A stretch of 64,000 nt of DNA from Methylobacterium sp. FF17. GTDB lineage: Bacteria; Pseudomonadota; Alphaproteobacteria; Rhizobiales; Beijerinckiaceae. The notes under the pieces were generated by a model that saw only the letters and a program-made list of their open reading frames with translations, ran no database searches and was not told the DNA's origin. Numbering within the stretch: position 1 is the stretch's first letter; each line of letters starts with the position of its first letter. Below, in pieces: positions 1-9,151 of the stretch. A program made the translations under genes and the position numbers. The stretch is taken from positions 5,398,501-5,462,500 of the forward strand of contig NZ_CP107532.1 of NCBI RefSeq assembly GCF_025813715.1. Reading direction: 5' to 3'.

Positions 1-678
1 GACCGCCAACTCCATCGGGAAAGTCGAGCCGTCCTTGCGCTGGCCGACCACCACACGCCCGATGCCGATGATGCGGCGTTCCCCCGTCCTAAGGTAGCGC
101 GCCATGTAGCCGTCATGGTGGGTGCGGTAAGGCTCCGGCATGAGCATGCTGACGTTTCGGCCGACGACCTCATCAGGTCCATAGCCGAACTGCCGTACGG
201 CGGTGGCGCTGAAGGACTGGATCCGTGCCGCCTCGTCGATCACGATCATCGCGTCCGGCACGGTCTCCAGGATCGAGCGTAGGTGCGCCTCGCGCGTCCG
301 CAAAGCCTCCTCCGCAGTGGCGCGCGGGGTCACCGCCCACAACGCCAGGGTATATCCCACGACCCGCCTGTCCGCGTCGCGCGATGGAACAACCAAAACG
401 TTGGCGTGGAATGGCGTACCCCCTGCCCCCAGGTACAGGCCTTGCTCCTCGTAGCGACCAGTGTCGCACGCGATGGCGAGCATCCGCTCGGGCCAGTTCG
501 CTTCCGCCCCTCCCAGCGGGAACAGAACCGAGAGATGGCAGCCCATGATACTGTTTTCGGACCATCCACTGACGTGCTTCGATCCGGGATGCCATCCCGT
601 GACTAAGCCCCCCCTGTCGAGGGTGATCAGCGCAACGTCCGCGACCGCGTCAAGCCGGCGGTCGGCGTCGCTTTCCAT
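1..678 (-). CDS. FixL-like PAS sensor protein, N-terminal part (runs off the window)
   Basis: The reading frame enters from the left edge and is open up to a stop at 748-750. An ATG at 678 or a GTG at 729 could start it. Two PAS domains are visible. The first covers about residues 5-110. The second, about 125-226, closely resembles the haem-PAS of FixL, with [20 protein letters not shown] followed by RRIIGIGR and [14 protein letters not shown]. The second His of HHDGY (about residue 188) lies where FixL has its proximal haem ligand, so oxygen sensing is the likely role. The kinase or other output domain lies outside the window, so histidine kinase is inferred from the family. It is probably cytoplasmic, as no membrane segment is visible. 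Confidence 0.8.
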   Translation of the reverse strand, partial: MESDADRRLDAVADVALITLDRGGLVTGWHPGSKHVSGWSENSIMGCHLSVLFPLGGAEANWPERMLAIACDTGRYEEQGLYLGAGGTPFHANVLVVPSRDADRRVVGYTLALWAVTPRATAEEALRTREAHLRSILETVPDAMIVIDEAARIQSFSATAVRQFGYGPDEVVGRNVSMLMPEPYRTHHDGYMARYLRTGERRIIGIGRVVVGQRKDGSTFPMELAV

Positions 679-778
679 TGGAATGCCGATCCCGTTCCCC
701 ACCCTCGCCTGCTGCAACTGGTTCTCCACCTCTAAGATCGGGACAGACTAGGAGAGAAGCATTCTGCCTCTCTAACTC

Positions 779-1440
779 CCCGATAATTGCGAAACGGGTT
801 CCCGGATAACGGCGGCTCGAAAAGCGCTTTTCCAGGCTAACAGCGAAGCACCCCAAAATCATCCTCGCAACGCACGGCCGGTCCGCCCGCGATAGGCCTT
901 ATCCGGAAACCCTATCCTGTATAAGGCCAAGGCAGCTTCCTGAGGGTCACAGGATAAGGACGAGGCACTTCGCACTCTCGATGCCGGATAACAGCGAAGA
1001 AGGTTGTCAGCCTGAGCCCCACCTTGGCTAGCCTTCCGAGCGTGTTTTTCGCCGGTGCCTGGAAACCCAGGAACCCGAGCCTCGAACGCGCCGAGAGGGC
1101 CGCGGCGTAGACCTACGAGCCGCTTGGCCAATAGGCGTCGATTGCGACCCCGTCTTTCAGTCGTCACTCCCGCAAGGACAAGAGCCCCGAGGCTCGGACG
1201 ACGAGAGGGACAGCGTGCGGCAGGCCCAAGCCGATGATCTCCGAAGTCCATCCACGCTGAGCTAGCAGCCAAGCCTATCATCCGCGTTTCGGTTCGGGCT
1301 TGCCGCCAGATCCGCCGCATGTCCCAGCGGGACAACCCCTAATGAGGTCATTATCCACGATAGGAGCGAAGCAGCGTTTCCTCGATACGGAGTAAGGGTG
1401 CAGCATGATATCGAAGGCAAAGCCGATAAGGGCGAAGCAC
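779..1440. repeat. Recurrent GATAA...GCGAAGCA motif cluster in non-coding DNA
   Basis: The gap between the PAS gene and the MarR gene holds no convincing gene. It carries at least six degenerate copies of a motif near GGATAACAGCGAAGCA, all on the plus strand, beginning near 804, 835, 952, 986, 1358 and 1423. A perfect palindrome AAAAGCGCTTTT lies at 820-831. An inverted repeat GGCCTTAT/ATAAGGCC lies at 895-902 and 921-928. The origin is unknown. Decayed recombination sites or a small repetitive element are possible. Confidence 0.4.
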
Positions 1441-1901
1441 GAAGCAGCCTGCGGCGTGGCCCGGGATTGATCCCGGACGCAGGGCCGTACCTACGCGCCG
1501 GTTGCAGAATACGTGATGCGACGTTCGTGACCCCAATTGGTCGGACCGGGTGCCGCGTGCCGAAGGGGTCGCTGGGTGTCAACGGCGAGGCCAACTTGCC
1601 GTCCGAACGGATGGTGCGGTACCATGGCCTCGACATCCCGTGTCCTACCTACCGTTCAACTTCGTCCTTCCGAGCACGGCTTGTGACGAACTGGCCCTCG
1701 CGCCAGCGGTCGATCAGGACCGCAAACCCCCATCATTCCGCGTTGGCCGAATTGGGCTCTGGGGAACCACGGCGAGCAACTGATCGCGAGCAGAATCAGG
1801 TCAACGCTCCGTGTAGATATGAATTTAGCGTCCACCTCGGCGCGGACGGGGATGTCGGGGAAAGCGCCTACCGTGCCGCGATATGCATTGTATCATAATA
1901 A

Positions 1902-1913
1902 ATAGCCAGCTAT
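1902..1913. promoter_or_regulatory. Palindromic operator candidate upstream of the MarR gene
   Basis: A perfect 12-bp palindrome, ATAGCCAGCTAT, sits in a locally AT-rich stretch about 58 bases before the GTG start of the MarR-type regulator. It directly follows a CATAATAAAT stretch that could act as a -10 region. MarR regulators commonly bind such short palindromes over their own promoters, so autoregulation of the efflux operon is a reasonable inference. Confidence 0.4.
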
Positions 1914-1971
1914 CTGTTAGAACGCGATCTGGGGCGGTGCGTTCCCTCCACATCTGCACGGGAGCGGTTAC

Positions 1972-2469
1972 GTGGCCACAAAGGACCTGCGCCAGCTGCA
2001 TCGGGACTACACGCACGCCCTACTCCTTGCGGGGAGACAATGGCGGCGCGTCGCCAATGCGGCGGCGGAGTTGCATGGGATCTCGGATGCGACCGCGCTG
2101 CCGCTGGTGCTGATCGGGCGCATGGATGGAGATCCACGCCAGAACGCCTTGGCCGAGGCGGTAGGGATCGAGGGTCCGTCGCTCGTCCGCCTCCTCGACC
2201 AGTTGGAGAAGGTGGGCTTGGTCCTGCGCAAGGAAGATCCGCTCGACCGCCGCGCCAAGGTGCTCAGCCTCACGACGGCCGGCAAGAAGGTCGTCACAAA
2301 GATGGAGGCCGATCTCACACGGTTGCGGGAGACGGTGTTCGCCGATGTGTGCGCCGGCGACCTCGAAGCCAGCATGCGGGTGTTCACGGCCATCCAGAAC
2401 CACGGGCGCGAGCCCTTGGACGCCGATGGCCTGCGAACAGAGGTAACACCCGAGGAGGCAGCCGAATGA
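1972..2469 (+). CDS. MarR-family transcriptional regulator
   Basis: This 165-residue protein has the MarR winged-helix pattern. Residues about 45-110 contain the recognition-helix segment followed by the wing DPLDRRAKVLSLTTAGKK. The start is a GTG preceded by GGGAGCGG at good spacing. The stop codon overlaps the ATG of the efflux gene downstream, so the two are translationally coupled. The arrangement MarR / FUSC permease / DUF1656 / HlyD matches operons for export of aromatic acids or other toxic organic compounds. The regulator probably represses the operon until a phenolic or similar ligand binds. The ligand cannot be read from the sequence. Confidence 0.9.
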   Translation: MATKDLRQLHRDYTHALLLAGRQWRRVANAAAELHGISDATALPLVLIGRMDGDPRQNALAEAVGIEGPSLVRLLDQLEKVGLVLRKEDPLDRRAKVLSLTTAGKKVVTKMEADLTRLRETVFADVCAGDLEASMRVFTAIQNHGREPLDADGLRTEVTPEEAAE

Positions 2470-4508
2470 CCCTTCCAGGCTGGCGCGACTGGGCCTTCTC
2501 GTTGAAGACCTTTGGGGCCGGCATGCTGGCCCTGTTCCTGGCGTTCTGGATCGACCTGCCGAACCCCTACTGGGCGCTCGGCACCGTCTACATCACCAGC
2601 CAGGTGCTCGCCGGTGCGACCCGCTCGAAGGCACTTTATCGGGTGCTCGGTACCCTGCTGGGCGCTGTGGTGACGGTCGCCCTCGTACCAAACCTCGTCA
2701 ATTCGCCGGAACTCCTGACCCTGGCCATCGCACTCTGGGTCGCGACTTGCCTGTACTTCTCGCTCCTCGACCGGACCCCACGCAGCTACCTCATGATGCT
2801 CAGCGGCTACACGGCGGCCCTGATCGGGTTCCCGGCCGTCGGCGACCCTGGGACGATGTTCGACACGGCCGTGGCCCGGGCCGAGGAGATCACCCTCGGC
2901 ATCATCTGCGCCGGCCTCGTCAACACCGTGGTGCTGCCCCAATCGGTGGTGCCCGTCATCACCGGCCGGCTCGACCTGTGGCTGCGCGACGCGCGCGGCT
3001 GGGTCATCGGCGTCCTTGGAGGTGCCCGCACGGGGGCGGACACGCAGGCGACCCGGCTGAAGCTGGCCTCGGACGCGGTCGCGTTCGACACCTTGGCGAC
3101 GCCGCTGCGCTACGACATGACGGGCGCGGAGCGTTCGGCTGATGCCATGGCGAACCTGCGCCAGCACATGCTGATGTTCCTGCCCATCGCCTCGGCGGTC
3201 TCGGACCGCATCGAAACGCTGGAAAACGCACGGGCCCTGCCGCAGCGCTTGCGCACCCTCCTCGACGACATGGCCGGGTGGCTCGCCTCCGGCACGACCG
3301 AACGCGCCGAGGCCGAACGGTTGAAGGCCGAAGCGGACGCCATCGAACCAGGGCTCGGCGCGCGCCCCTCCTGGGACGCCCTGGTGCTCGCGAGTCTCCT
3401 GGCGCACCTGCGCGACTTCATCGACCTGCGCCAGGACGCCCGCATCCTCCAGCGGCACATCGCGGACGGTACCCCGCTCACCGAGGACCTCACGTTCCGG
3501 TACACCGCCGCGGCACGGACGATCCGCCATCGCGACCACGGTATGGCGCTCCTGTCGGCCGTGGGCGTGTTCATCACCATCCTGGTCACCTGCGCGATCT
3601 GGATCGCCACCGGCTGGCCGCACGGCTCGGCCGCCCCCATGATGGCGGCGGTGGGATGCAGCTTCTTCGCCGCTCAGGACGACCCCGCGCCGTTCATTGT
3701 CAGCTTCGCCAACTCGGCGATCTTGGGTGCCCTCGGAGCGGGGGCCTACCTGTTCGCGGTTCTGCCCCTCGCGACCACGTTCGAGATGCTCGTCCTGGCG
3801 CTGGCCACGGCTCTCCTGCTCTGCGGGGTCTTCATGGCCCAGCCGAAGACCGCGCCCCTGGCCATGGGCGCGGCGGTCAACGGCTCGGCCATGATCGCCA
3901 TCCAGGGCAGCTACAACGCGGACTTCGCTGCCTTTGCCAACTCGTCCGTCGCGGTCATCCTCGGGATGTGGGTGGCCGCCGTCGTTACCCGCCTCGTCCG
4001 CTCGGTGGGCGCCGGCTGGTCGGCGCGGCGCCTGCGGTCCGTCAACCGTCGCGACCTCGCCCGGGCAGCCCGGCGCCAGGGCGCTCAGAACGGTCTCGAA
4101 CTCGCCGCCTTGATGCTCGACCGGGTCGGGCTGATCGCGCCGCGGCTGGCCGCCCTGCCATCCGACGATGCGGAATGGACCGCCGACCTCCTCGCTGAGG
4201 TCCGGGTCGGCATCAACGTGGTGGAACTGCGACGCGACCGCCGGCAACTCTCGAACACGGCGCGGGAGGCGGTCGAGCGGCTCCTCGCTGCCCTGTCTCG
4301 TCATTTTGAGGGCAAGGCCGACGACCCACCGCCCGAGCTCCTCGATACCATCGACGGAGCGCTCGACGCGGTCTCCGCCGACGCAGGGTCCCCGGCGGGC
4401 CGCGCCGCGCTCATGGGCCTCGTCGGCATCAGACGTGGGCTGTTCCCCGATGCTCGGCCCTACCTCTCGACCCTGCCTTCGTTCACGCAACCGGAGCGCG
4501 CGGCATGA
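2466..4508 (+). CDS. FUSC-family inner-membrane efflux protein (AaeB-like)
   Basis: This 680-residue protein has two hydrophobic blocks, at about residues 15-165 and 355-510, each with several membrane helices. A soluble helical region separates them and a cytoplasmic C-terminal tail follows. This is the FUSC/AaeB architecture of p-hydroxybenzoate-type exporters, which drive efflux across the inner membrane and hand the substrate to a HlyD-type adaptor. The start was chosen at the ATG overlapping the MarR stop, because upstream in-frame codons lie inside the regulator gene. The stop overlaps the next ATG in an ATGA, so the whole operon is coupled. The length fits the family. The substrate is unknown, with aromatic acids favoured by family knowledge. 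Confidence 0.9.
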   Translation: MTLPGWRDWAFSLKTFGAGMLALFLAFWIDLPNPYWALGTVYITSQVLAGATRSKALYRVLGTLLGAVVTVALVPNLVNSPELLTLAIALWVATCLYFSLLDRTPRSYLMMLSGYTAALIGFPAVGDPGTMFDTAVARAEEITLGIICAGLVNTVVLPQSVVPVITGRLDLWLRDARGWVIGVLGGARTGADTQATRLKLASDAVAFDTLATPLRYDMTGAERSADAMANLRQHMLMFLPIASAVSDRIETLENARALPQRLRTLLDDMAGWLASGTTERAEAERLKAEADAIEPGLGARPSWDALVLASLLAHLRDFIDLRQDARILQRHIADGTPLTEDLTFRYTAAARTIRHRDHGMALLSAVGVFITILVTCAIWIATGWPHGSAAPMMAAVGCSFFAAQDDPAPFIVSFANSAILGALGAGAYLFAVLPLATTFEMLVLALATALLLCGVFMAQPKTAPLAMGAAVNGSAMIAIQGSYNADFAAFANSSVAVILGMWVAAVVTRLVRSVGAGWSARRLRSVNRRDLARAARRQGAQNGLELAALMLDRVGLIAPRLAALPSDDAEWTADLLAEVRVGINVVELRRDRRQLSNTAREAVERLLAALSRHFEGKADDPPPELLDTIDGALDAVSADAGSPAGRAALMGLVGIRRGLFPDARPYLSTLPSFTQPERAA

Positions 4509-4714
4509 CGGGTGAACTCGACCTCTACGGCGTCTTCGTGCCGAGCCTGGCGGCCTGGATGCTGATCGCCTTCGTCATCAGCCTTCCCCTGCGGCGGGTG
4601 CTGGCCTGGACCGGCTTTTACCGCTTCGTCTGGCACCGGCCGCTGTTCGACCTCGCCCTCTACGTCGTGCTCCTTGGCGTCGTCGTCTCGGTCGCGGTCC
4701 CTCTCACTTCCTGA
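4505..4714 (+). CDS. DUF1656 small membrane protein (AaeX-like)
   Basis: This 69-residue protein begins inside the ATGA overlap with the FUSC gene. It has two hydrophobic segments, at about residues 10-30 and 45-65, joined by a basic stretch with LRRVLAWTGFYRFVWHRPLF. DUF1656 proteins of this size are standard third members of AaeAB-type operons. The molecular role is not established. It is most likely an accessory of the FUSC/HlyD pump in the inner membrane. Confidence 0.88.
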   Translation: MTGELDLYGVFVPSLAAWMLIAFVISLPLRRVLAWTGFYRFVWHRPLFDLALYVVLLGVVVSVAVPLTS

Positions 4715-4767
4715 ATTGCAGGCTTGTCTGGCTGCCTCGCCCCTGCCCAGACCCTCCGGAATCCGCC

Positions 4768-5715
4768 ATGCCTCGATTGCTCGCACTCTCGTTCCGCCTT
4801 CTCGTCACCCTCGGCATGGCTGCCGCCGCCATCGTCGTCGGGCTGGCGCTTTGGGACTACTACATGGAGGCGCCTTGGACCCGGGACGGGCGGGTGCGCG
4901 CCGACGTGGTCGGCGTCGCTCCCGACGTATCCGGCCTCGTCACCGAGGTCATGGTCGAGGACAACCAGGTGGTGAAGCGGGGAGACGTGCTGTTCCGCAT
5001 CGATCCGGAGCGCTTCACCCTCGCGCTTCGCCAAGCAGAAGCGATGGTCGAGGGCAAGAAGGCTACCGCTACGCAGGCCGCCGCCGACTACGCCCGCTAC
5101 CTCAAGCTGAGCGACGCGGCGGCATCCCAGCAGAGGGTCGAGGCCGCACAGGCCGCCGACCTGGAGGCCAAGGCCGCTTACGGCCAGGCTACGGCAGACC
5201 GTGACCTGGCCAAGCTAAACCTCGAACGTTCCGCAGTGAAAGCCTCGGTCAACGGACGGATCACCAACATGGAGCTGCGGCCAGGCACCTATGTCACGAC
5301 GGGCCGCGGCGTGATGGCCCTGATCGACGGCGACACCTTGCGGGTCGAGGGGTACTTCGAGGAGACCAAGCTGCCGCGCATCCACGTGGGCGACCGGGCC
5401 AGCATCAGGCTAATGGGCGAGGCAGGGATGCTGACTGGCCACGTCGAGAGCTTCGCGGGCGGCATCGAGGACCGCGAGCGAACCGCCGGCTCCAACCTGC
5501 TGGCCAGCGTCAACCCGACCTTCGCCTGGGTGCGCCTGGCGCAGCGCATTCCCGTCCGGATCAAGCTGGACGCTGTCGCCGACGAGGTCCGGCTCGTTTC
5601 CGGTCGCACGGCGACCGTTGCGGTGGAGCCCAAGGGCGAGACGCCGCGGTTAGACATGTTCGGATTCTGGCGAAGGGCAACGTCTCCCCCATCCCCACCC
5701 GGAAACGGACGCTGA
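4768..5715 (+). CDS. HlyD-family periplasmic adaptor subunit (AaeA/EmrA-like)
   Basis: This 315-residue membrane-fusion protein has an N-terminal membrane anchor at about residues 8-30. The paired half-lipoyl (biotinyl-like) domain begins with DGRVRADVVGVAPDVSGLV. An alpha-helical hairpin covers about 85-150, and the second lipoyl half carries VKASVNGRITNMELRPGTYV. A beta-barrel domain follows. It should bridge the FUSC permease to an outer-membrane channel. It lies 53 bases after DUF1656 in the same direction, so it closes the efflux operon. No outer-membrane factor is encoded nearby, so a TolC-like protein from elsewhere would be needed. Confidence 0.92.
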   Translation: MPRLLALSFRLLVTLGMAAAAIVVGLALWDYYMEAPWTRDGRVRADVVGVAPDVSGLVTEVMVEDNQVVKRGDVLFRIDPERFTLALRQAEAMVEGKKATATQAAADYARYLKLSDAAASQQRVEAAQAADLEAKAAYGQATADRDLAKLNLERSAVKASVNGRITNMELRPGTYVTTGRGVMALIDGDTLRVEGYFEETKLPRIHVGDRASIRLMGEAGMLTGHVESFAGGIEDRERTAGSNLLASVNPTFAWVRLAQRIPVRIKLDAVADEVRLVSGRTATVAVEPKGETPRLDMFGFWRRATSPPSPPGNGR

Positions 5716-5913
5716 CTGGATACAAGCTCCCGATCTCCGGTGCGCCGTCCCTTGCCAGTGGTGAAAATCGGGCGGTTGGTGTCGACCCCTGTCAGGTCCT
5801 GGGAACTTCTGCCTTCAGGCTCGCCGATGGAAAAGCGACTACAGCCGGGCTGGAAGGAAGTTCTCCAATTCGCTCATACGCAGACGCCCGCCGAGTTGAA
5901 TGACGCCCCTGTT

Positions 5914-7296
5914 CTACTGCGTCAGTATCGTATCTGCGGAGCTCGGACCGACACCGGTCGGCACGGGCACGTCACTGGAACCATATCGGGCGTTCAGCAT
6001 GAGGTTGGGGCCATCGTACAGGTTGATCATTCGGGCGATGATCACCGTATAGGCAGACTGGTCGGCGACGGCCTTTTTGCTGTCGATGATCAAGCGGCCG
6101 ACGGGTAGGTAGATGGTGCCGAGCAGGGTGCGCGCGTCGTCGCTGATGATTCGGTATTCGCGAAGGGCCGTGACGCCGCCGGGAGCCGGTTTCGGCTTGC
6201 CCTTTCCGCTGGCAGGGGCAAGCGACACGGGCGCCGGTGGGGCCTGTCGATCTTCGAAGAACAACAGTCCGGCCATGAGGCCGTCCTTGGGGGCGGTGAG
6301 GCTGACGGAACTCTTGTCATCGAACAGCAGGCCACCTCGGGCACCCGTGAAATAGAACGCGGTGTTGACCCCTCTGAGCGAGGCGTCCTTGTCCACCACG
6401 AGAGGGCCATCCTTCATGACGTAGATGCCCGGCTGTAGGGTGACGTCGGCCTTCTTCGTGAGGTGCAGGCCACCACAATAGGTCCCCGGGCTGAGGGTCG
6501 TGGCTCCGCTGACGACGTTCACGCCGTAGGCCGGATCATCGATGCCATCCACCAGCTTCTTCGGATCGGCGAAAGGAAGGTTGATGCAGGATCCGGGGGT
6601 CGGACCCTGCCGGTCGATCAGGGGATCGCGCAGGGGCGGGCAGTTCGTGGCTGGCGGCGGCGTGAAGTTGGCGCCTGACCCGGTGTATCCACCGCTGGAG
6701 CATGTCGAGAGGGCCTTGGCCACGGCCATGTTCTCGCTTTGGACGCCGGCGGAGCTCTTCGAGTTCGAGTAGAGCGAGCAGTCGGAGGCCGTCACCCGGG
6801 CGGCGCTTTCCAGACGGAAGGCGCCGTCGGCAGCCGGGTCGAGCGCCAGAAGGCAGAGCCGGGTCGTTCCAGCGAGTTTGGCCGTCGATTGAACCGCCAC
6901 CTCGACCGTCGGCATATTGAGGATCTTGCCGAAGGTGAGCGGTATGATGTCGGACGCAGTCACCCGCATGCCTGCGTGATTGCCGATCACCGTCGCGGTC
7001 ACCTGAAGGGCTCGGCCGCTGCTGTTGCGAGCCTGCGCCTGCGCCATGTTCTTGGCGGTCTGCTCTGCGGTCGCATCATCGGCGTTGGCGAGCTTGAACT
7101 GGTTGACCCCGGCGATGCTGGCACTGTCGACCGCGCGTTGAAGCTCGTTGCGACGCATCACCAGGGACGCGTAGTCGATCGCGGCGGCGCTCAACCCCAT
7201 CATGACGGGAAGAAGCAGGGCCACGATGACGAGCACGCCACCGCTCTCCGATGTGCGAAACCGCGCGAGGCCCCTATCTGTCAGGAACGTTCTCAT
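5914..7296 (-). CDS. TadE/TadG-like pilus-assembly family protein
   Basis: The start is the ATG at 7296, preceded by AAAAGGG at a spacing of four. The 460-residue protein opens with a short basic head and one membrane helix of the TadG N-terminal type (GGVLVIVALLLPVMMGLSAA followed by AIDYASLVMRRNELQRAVD). This helix resembles a class III signal/anchor. The rest is predicted extracytoplasmic. It is rich in short beta-type motifs, with a Pro/Lys-rich linker at about residue 380 and several Cys. Proteins with this head are found in Flp/Tad pilus systems, but no tad genes lie nearby. It is therefore an orphan, and a pilus role is only a family inference. Confidence 0.75.
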   Translation of the reverse strand: MRTFLTDRGLARFRTSESGGVLVIVALLLPVMMGLSAAAIDYASLVMRRNELQRAVDSASIAGVNQFKLANADDATAEQTAKNMAQAQARNSSGRALQVTATVIGNHAGMRVTASDIIPLTFGKILNMPTVEVAVQSTAKLAGTTRLCLLALDPAADGAFRLESAARVTASDCSLYSNSKSSAGVQSENMAVAKALSTCSSGGYTGSGANFTPPPATNCPPLRDPLIDRQGPTPGSCINLPFADPKKLVDGIDDPAYGVNVVSGATTLSPGTYCGGLHLTKKADVTLQPGIYVMKDGPLVVDKDASLRGVNTAFYFTGARGGLLFDDKSSVSLTAPKDGLMAGLLFFEDRQAPPAPVSLAPASGKGKPKPAPGGVTALREYRIISDDARTLLGTIYLPVGRLIIDSKKAVADQSAYTVIIARMINLYDGPNLMLNARYGSSDVPVPTGVGPSSADTILTQ

Positions 7297-7563
7297 GCGA
7301 CCCTTTTGACAGAGTGCCGTACCCAATTCCTGAAGTGGAATGCCGAAAACCCCATAAACAGCCCATTCCGCTCATGAGGTTAAGACAAATCCGCTGAGAA
7401 TAGGGACCGCTCCAGGTTGAAGTGCACTTGCGGGCCGCAAATCTCGCCATTTCAGTTCACGGTGCCACCGGGCCAAAGGTCCGCCTTCGGATGAAGAGCT
7501 AAGGCCTGGTTGCCACCCCGACCAGGTTTTTAGGAGTGGTTGCCAAGCGTCGGATCTCCACGA

Positions 7564-7974
7564 TCAGACGAGTTCAGGAACCTTCACGTCAAGGACCGTC
7601 AGTCGCTTCACCGTTCCCGTGCGGGTCAACCAGTCCATCGACTGACCGAGGGTCAATCCGATCAAGGCCGCCCCGATGGGCGTCAGAACGGATACTCTCC
7701 CCTGTTCGATGTCCGCCTCGCCCGGGTAAACAAGTGTCACGGTCTGGACCTTGCCCGTCGTGTCGTCCCTGAACTCGACCTGGCTCCCCATCTGGACGAG
7801 GCCGGATACGCACGCCCTGTCGCCGACGATTTTCGCCCGGTCCACCTCATCGGCAAGGAAGGAGGCAACCTCGGGCACGCGGTCGGCGGCGAACGAAGCC
7901 AGGCGCGCCAAGCGTTCATGGTCGTCCTTCGTCATCTTGATGTGCGGCTTCGTCATTTTTTGCGACATGATCAT
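7564..7974 (-). CDS. rnk: Rnk-like nucleoside diphosphate kinase regulator (GreA/GreB C-terminal domain)
   Basis: The product is 136 residues with an N-terminal alpha-helical region (KMTKDDHERLARLASFAADR). A GreA/GreB C-terminal FKBP-like domain follows, with VQMGSQVEFRD, VTLVYPGEADIEQGRVSVLT and PIGAALIGLTLGQSMDW. The acidic coiled-coil finger of true GreA is too short here, which is the mark of Rnk-type proteins. These bind RNA polymerase without cleavage activity. The start at 7974 has AGGA five bases upstream; the ATG at 7968 is the alternative. The gene stands alone. Rnk homologues are linked to nucleotide pools and stress in other proteobacteria. Confidence 0.85.
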   Translation of the reverse strand: MIMSQKMTKPHIKMTKDDHERLARLASFAADRVPEVASFLADEVDRAKIVGDRACVSGLVQMGSQVEFRDDTTGKVQTVTLVYPGEADIEQGRVSVLTPIGAALIGLTLGQSMDWLTRTGTVKRLTVLDVKVPELV

Positions 7975-8006
7975 AGAGTCCTGAATGGTATTCCAAGTTG
8001 GGGCGA

Positions 8007-8234
8007 TCAAGCTGCGCTTGGTGGCGGATCGTCGTCTTCGCCAAGACAGGTGGCGTCAGACCGATTGTCGCCAGGCGCAGACTGCGGCCTTAAGTAATTC
8101 CTTCGCGAGAAAGGTATTACGGTGCGTACTAGCGGGACTACATTGAGCGCAGTTTGCGCCGCCCTCTCCCCGTCGCAATCGTCCCGGGGGCCGGTTGCCA
8201 AGGTGGTTGTGGGGTCGGGCTTGGAAGTGTCCAT
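8007..8234 (-). CDS. Small hypothetical protein, 75 residues
   Basis: The start ATG at 8234 has GGGAG eight bases upstream. The product is polar and shows no domain or membrane segment that I recognise. It ends about 30 bases before the rnk start on the same strand, so it could be co-transcribed. It has no obvious family, and a non-coding alternative cannot be excluded. Confidence 0.3.
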   Translation of the reverse strand: MDTSKPDPTTTLATGPRDDCDGERAAQTALNVVPLVRTVIPFSRRNYLRPQSAPGDNRSDATCLGEDDDPPPSAA

Positions 8235-9074
8235 GATTTCTTCTCCCGCAAGGACGTGCCCGCCGCTGATCCGACAGCAGGTCACGACGCAGGTGAGCCA
8301 ACAAGCCAGCCGTATGGACTGCTACCCGTCGGTGAAATACTTGATGATTTTGGTTGGCCCTGGCGTAAGCCAGCACGCAATCCCCGAGCGGTCAGTGCAC
8401 GCAGGCACCTCCGGCTCGGGGCTACTCGCCCGCGATAAGTCTCCCTGCCCGAAGCAGGTCCCGATGGGGAGGCCAAGAATTGCGCATGATCCTTCGATCC
8501 TCCCGGAAGTCGTCCTGCTTGTCAATTGCCTGCCGTGGCTCCTTCCGATGCAGGAAACCCCGACTACGGAATGACGTTCGTTGACACCCGTACGGCTTAG
8601 CCTATGCTGCGTGCCACGATGTCGAACCTTTTACAGAGCATTCGCCTCTTGGGGCGTGCGGGCAGCCTGCAAGCAGGCTCCTAAGCCCTGGCGCCTGGCC
8701 AGCCTTTCAAGGCGGGGCCCGCTCCAGGGTTAATTTCCGGAACAGTTCAGTCCTACCCAGGCGCCGTTTACGGTGGCTTGGCGAAAGCGCACAGCTTCGC
8801 CAAATTGGCGCAGGGCGGCCGCTTCCGGTGATTGCCGTCATCCATCGACGTCATGGTCATCCGGTCGGACCACAAGGTCATGCGAAGTTCTTCGCAGCCC
8901 GCGGAGTTCGGTCTTTGGCTTGGGGTAAGCAGCCAGTTCCGGTTTAGCTTCCTGCCGGCGACGGCATGCTGACTTCGCGGACTGCCTGACGATCCGACCA
9001 TCGGCCCGGGACGGGTCGGGGTGACCCACGTTCCTGTTCCGATCAGGACGATCCCCACCCACCCTAAGTCGCTC
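8235..9074. other. Non-coding stretch between rnk region and hss
   Basis: I see no convincing gene here. A perfect palindrome, AGCCTGC-AA-GCAGGCT, lies at 8664-8679. A 118-codon open frame on the minus strand (8768-9124) has no recognisable domain and runs through the hss leader hairpins, so I do not call it a gene. The stretch probably holds the hss promoter. Confidence 0.4.
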
Positions 9075-9117
9075 CCGTCCTCAGGGCGGACGGCCTTTCG
9101 GCCGGGGCTCAAGCCCC
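9075..9117 (+). promoter_or_regulatory. Three tandem hairpins in the hss 5' leader
   Basis: Three short perfect hairpins abut each other just before hss. CCGTCC pairs with GGACGG (9075-9080 with 9088-9093). CGGCC pairs with GGCCG around TTTC (9091-9104). GGGGC pairs with GCCCC around TCAA (9104-9117). Hairpin one shares two to three bases with two, and two shares one base with three, so neighbouring stems compete at their edges. No U-run follows, so this is not a plain terminator. The RBS AGGA (9139-9142) and the ATG (9152) lie just downstream, which would suit leader-mediated control. I do not recognise a known riboswitch class. Confidence 0.45.
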
Positions 9118-9151
9118 GTCGCAATCTCGCTCACGTACAGGAACCAGAACA

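Noticed and set aside
2007..4490. Very long open frame on the minus strand (over 800 codons)
   Set aside because: It is antisense to the FUSC gene, highly Arg/Gly/His-rich, without domains. It is a codon-bias shadow of GC-rich coding DNA.
8744..8775. GGAAC followed by CGTT as an EcfG promoter
   Set aside because: The spacer is 21 bases instead of 16-17, and no gene start follows closely.
8768..9124. 118-codon minus-strand frame before hss
   Set aside because: No RBS or domain, and it overlaps the hss leader hairpins. It may be part of a repeated non-coding segment, which a genome-wide search could show.
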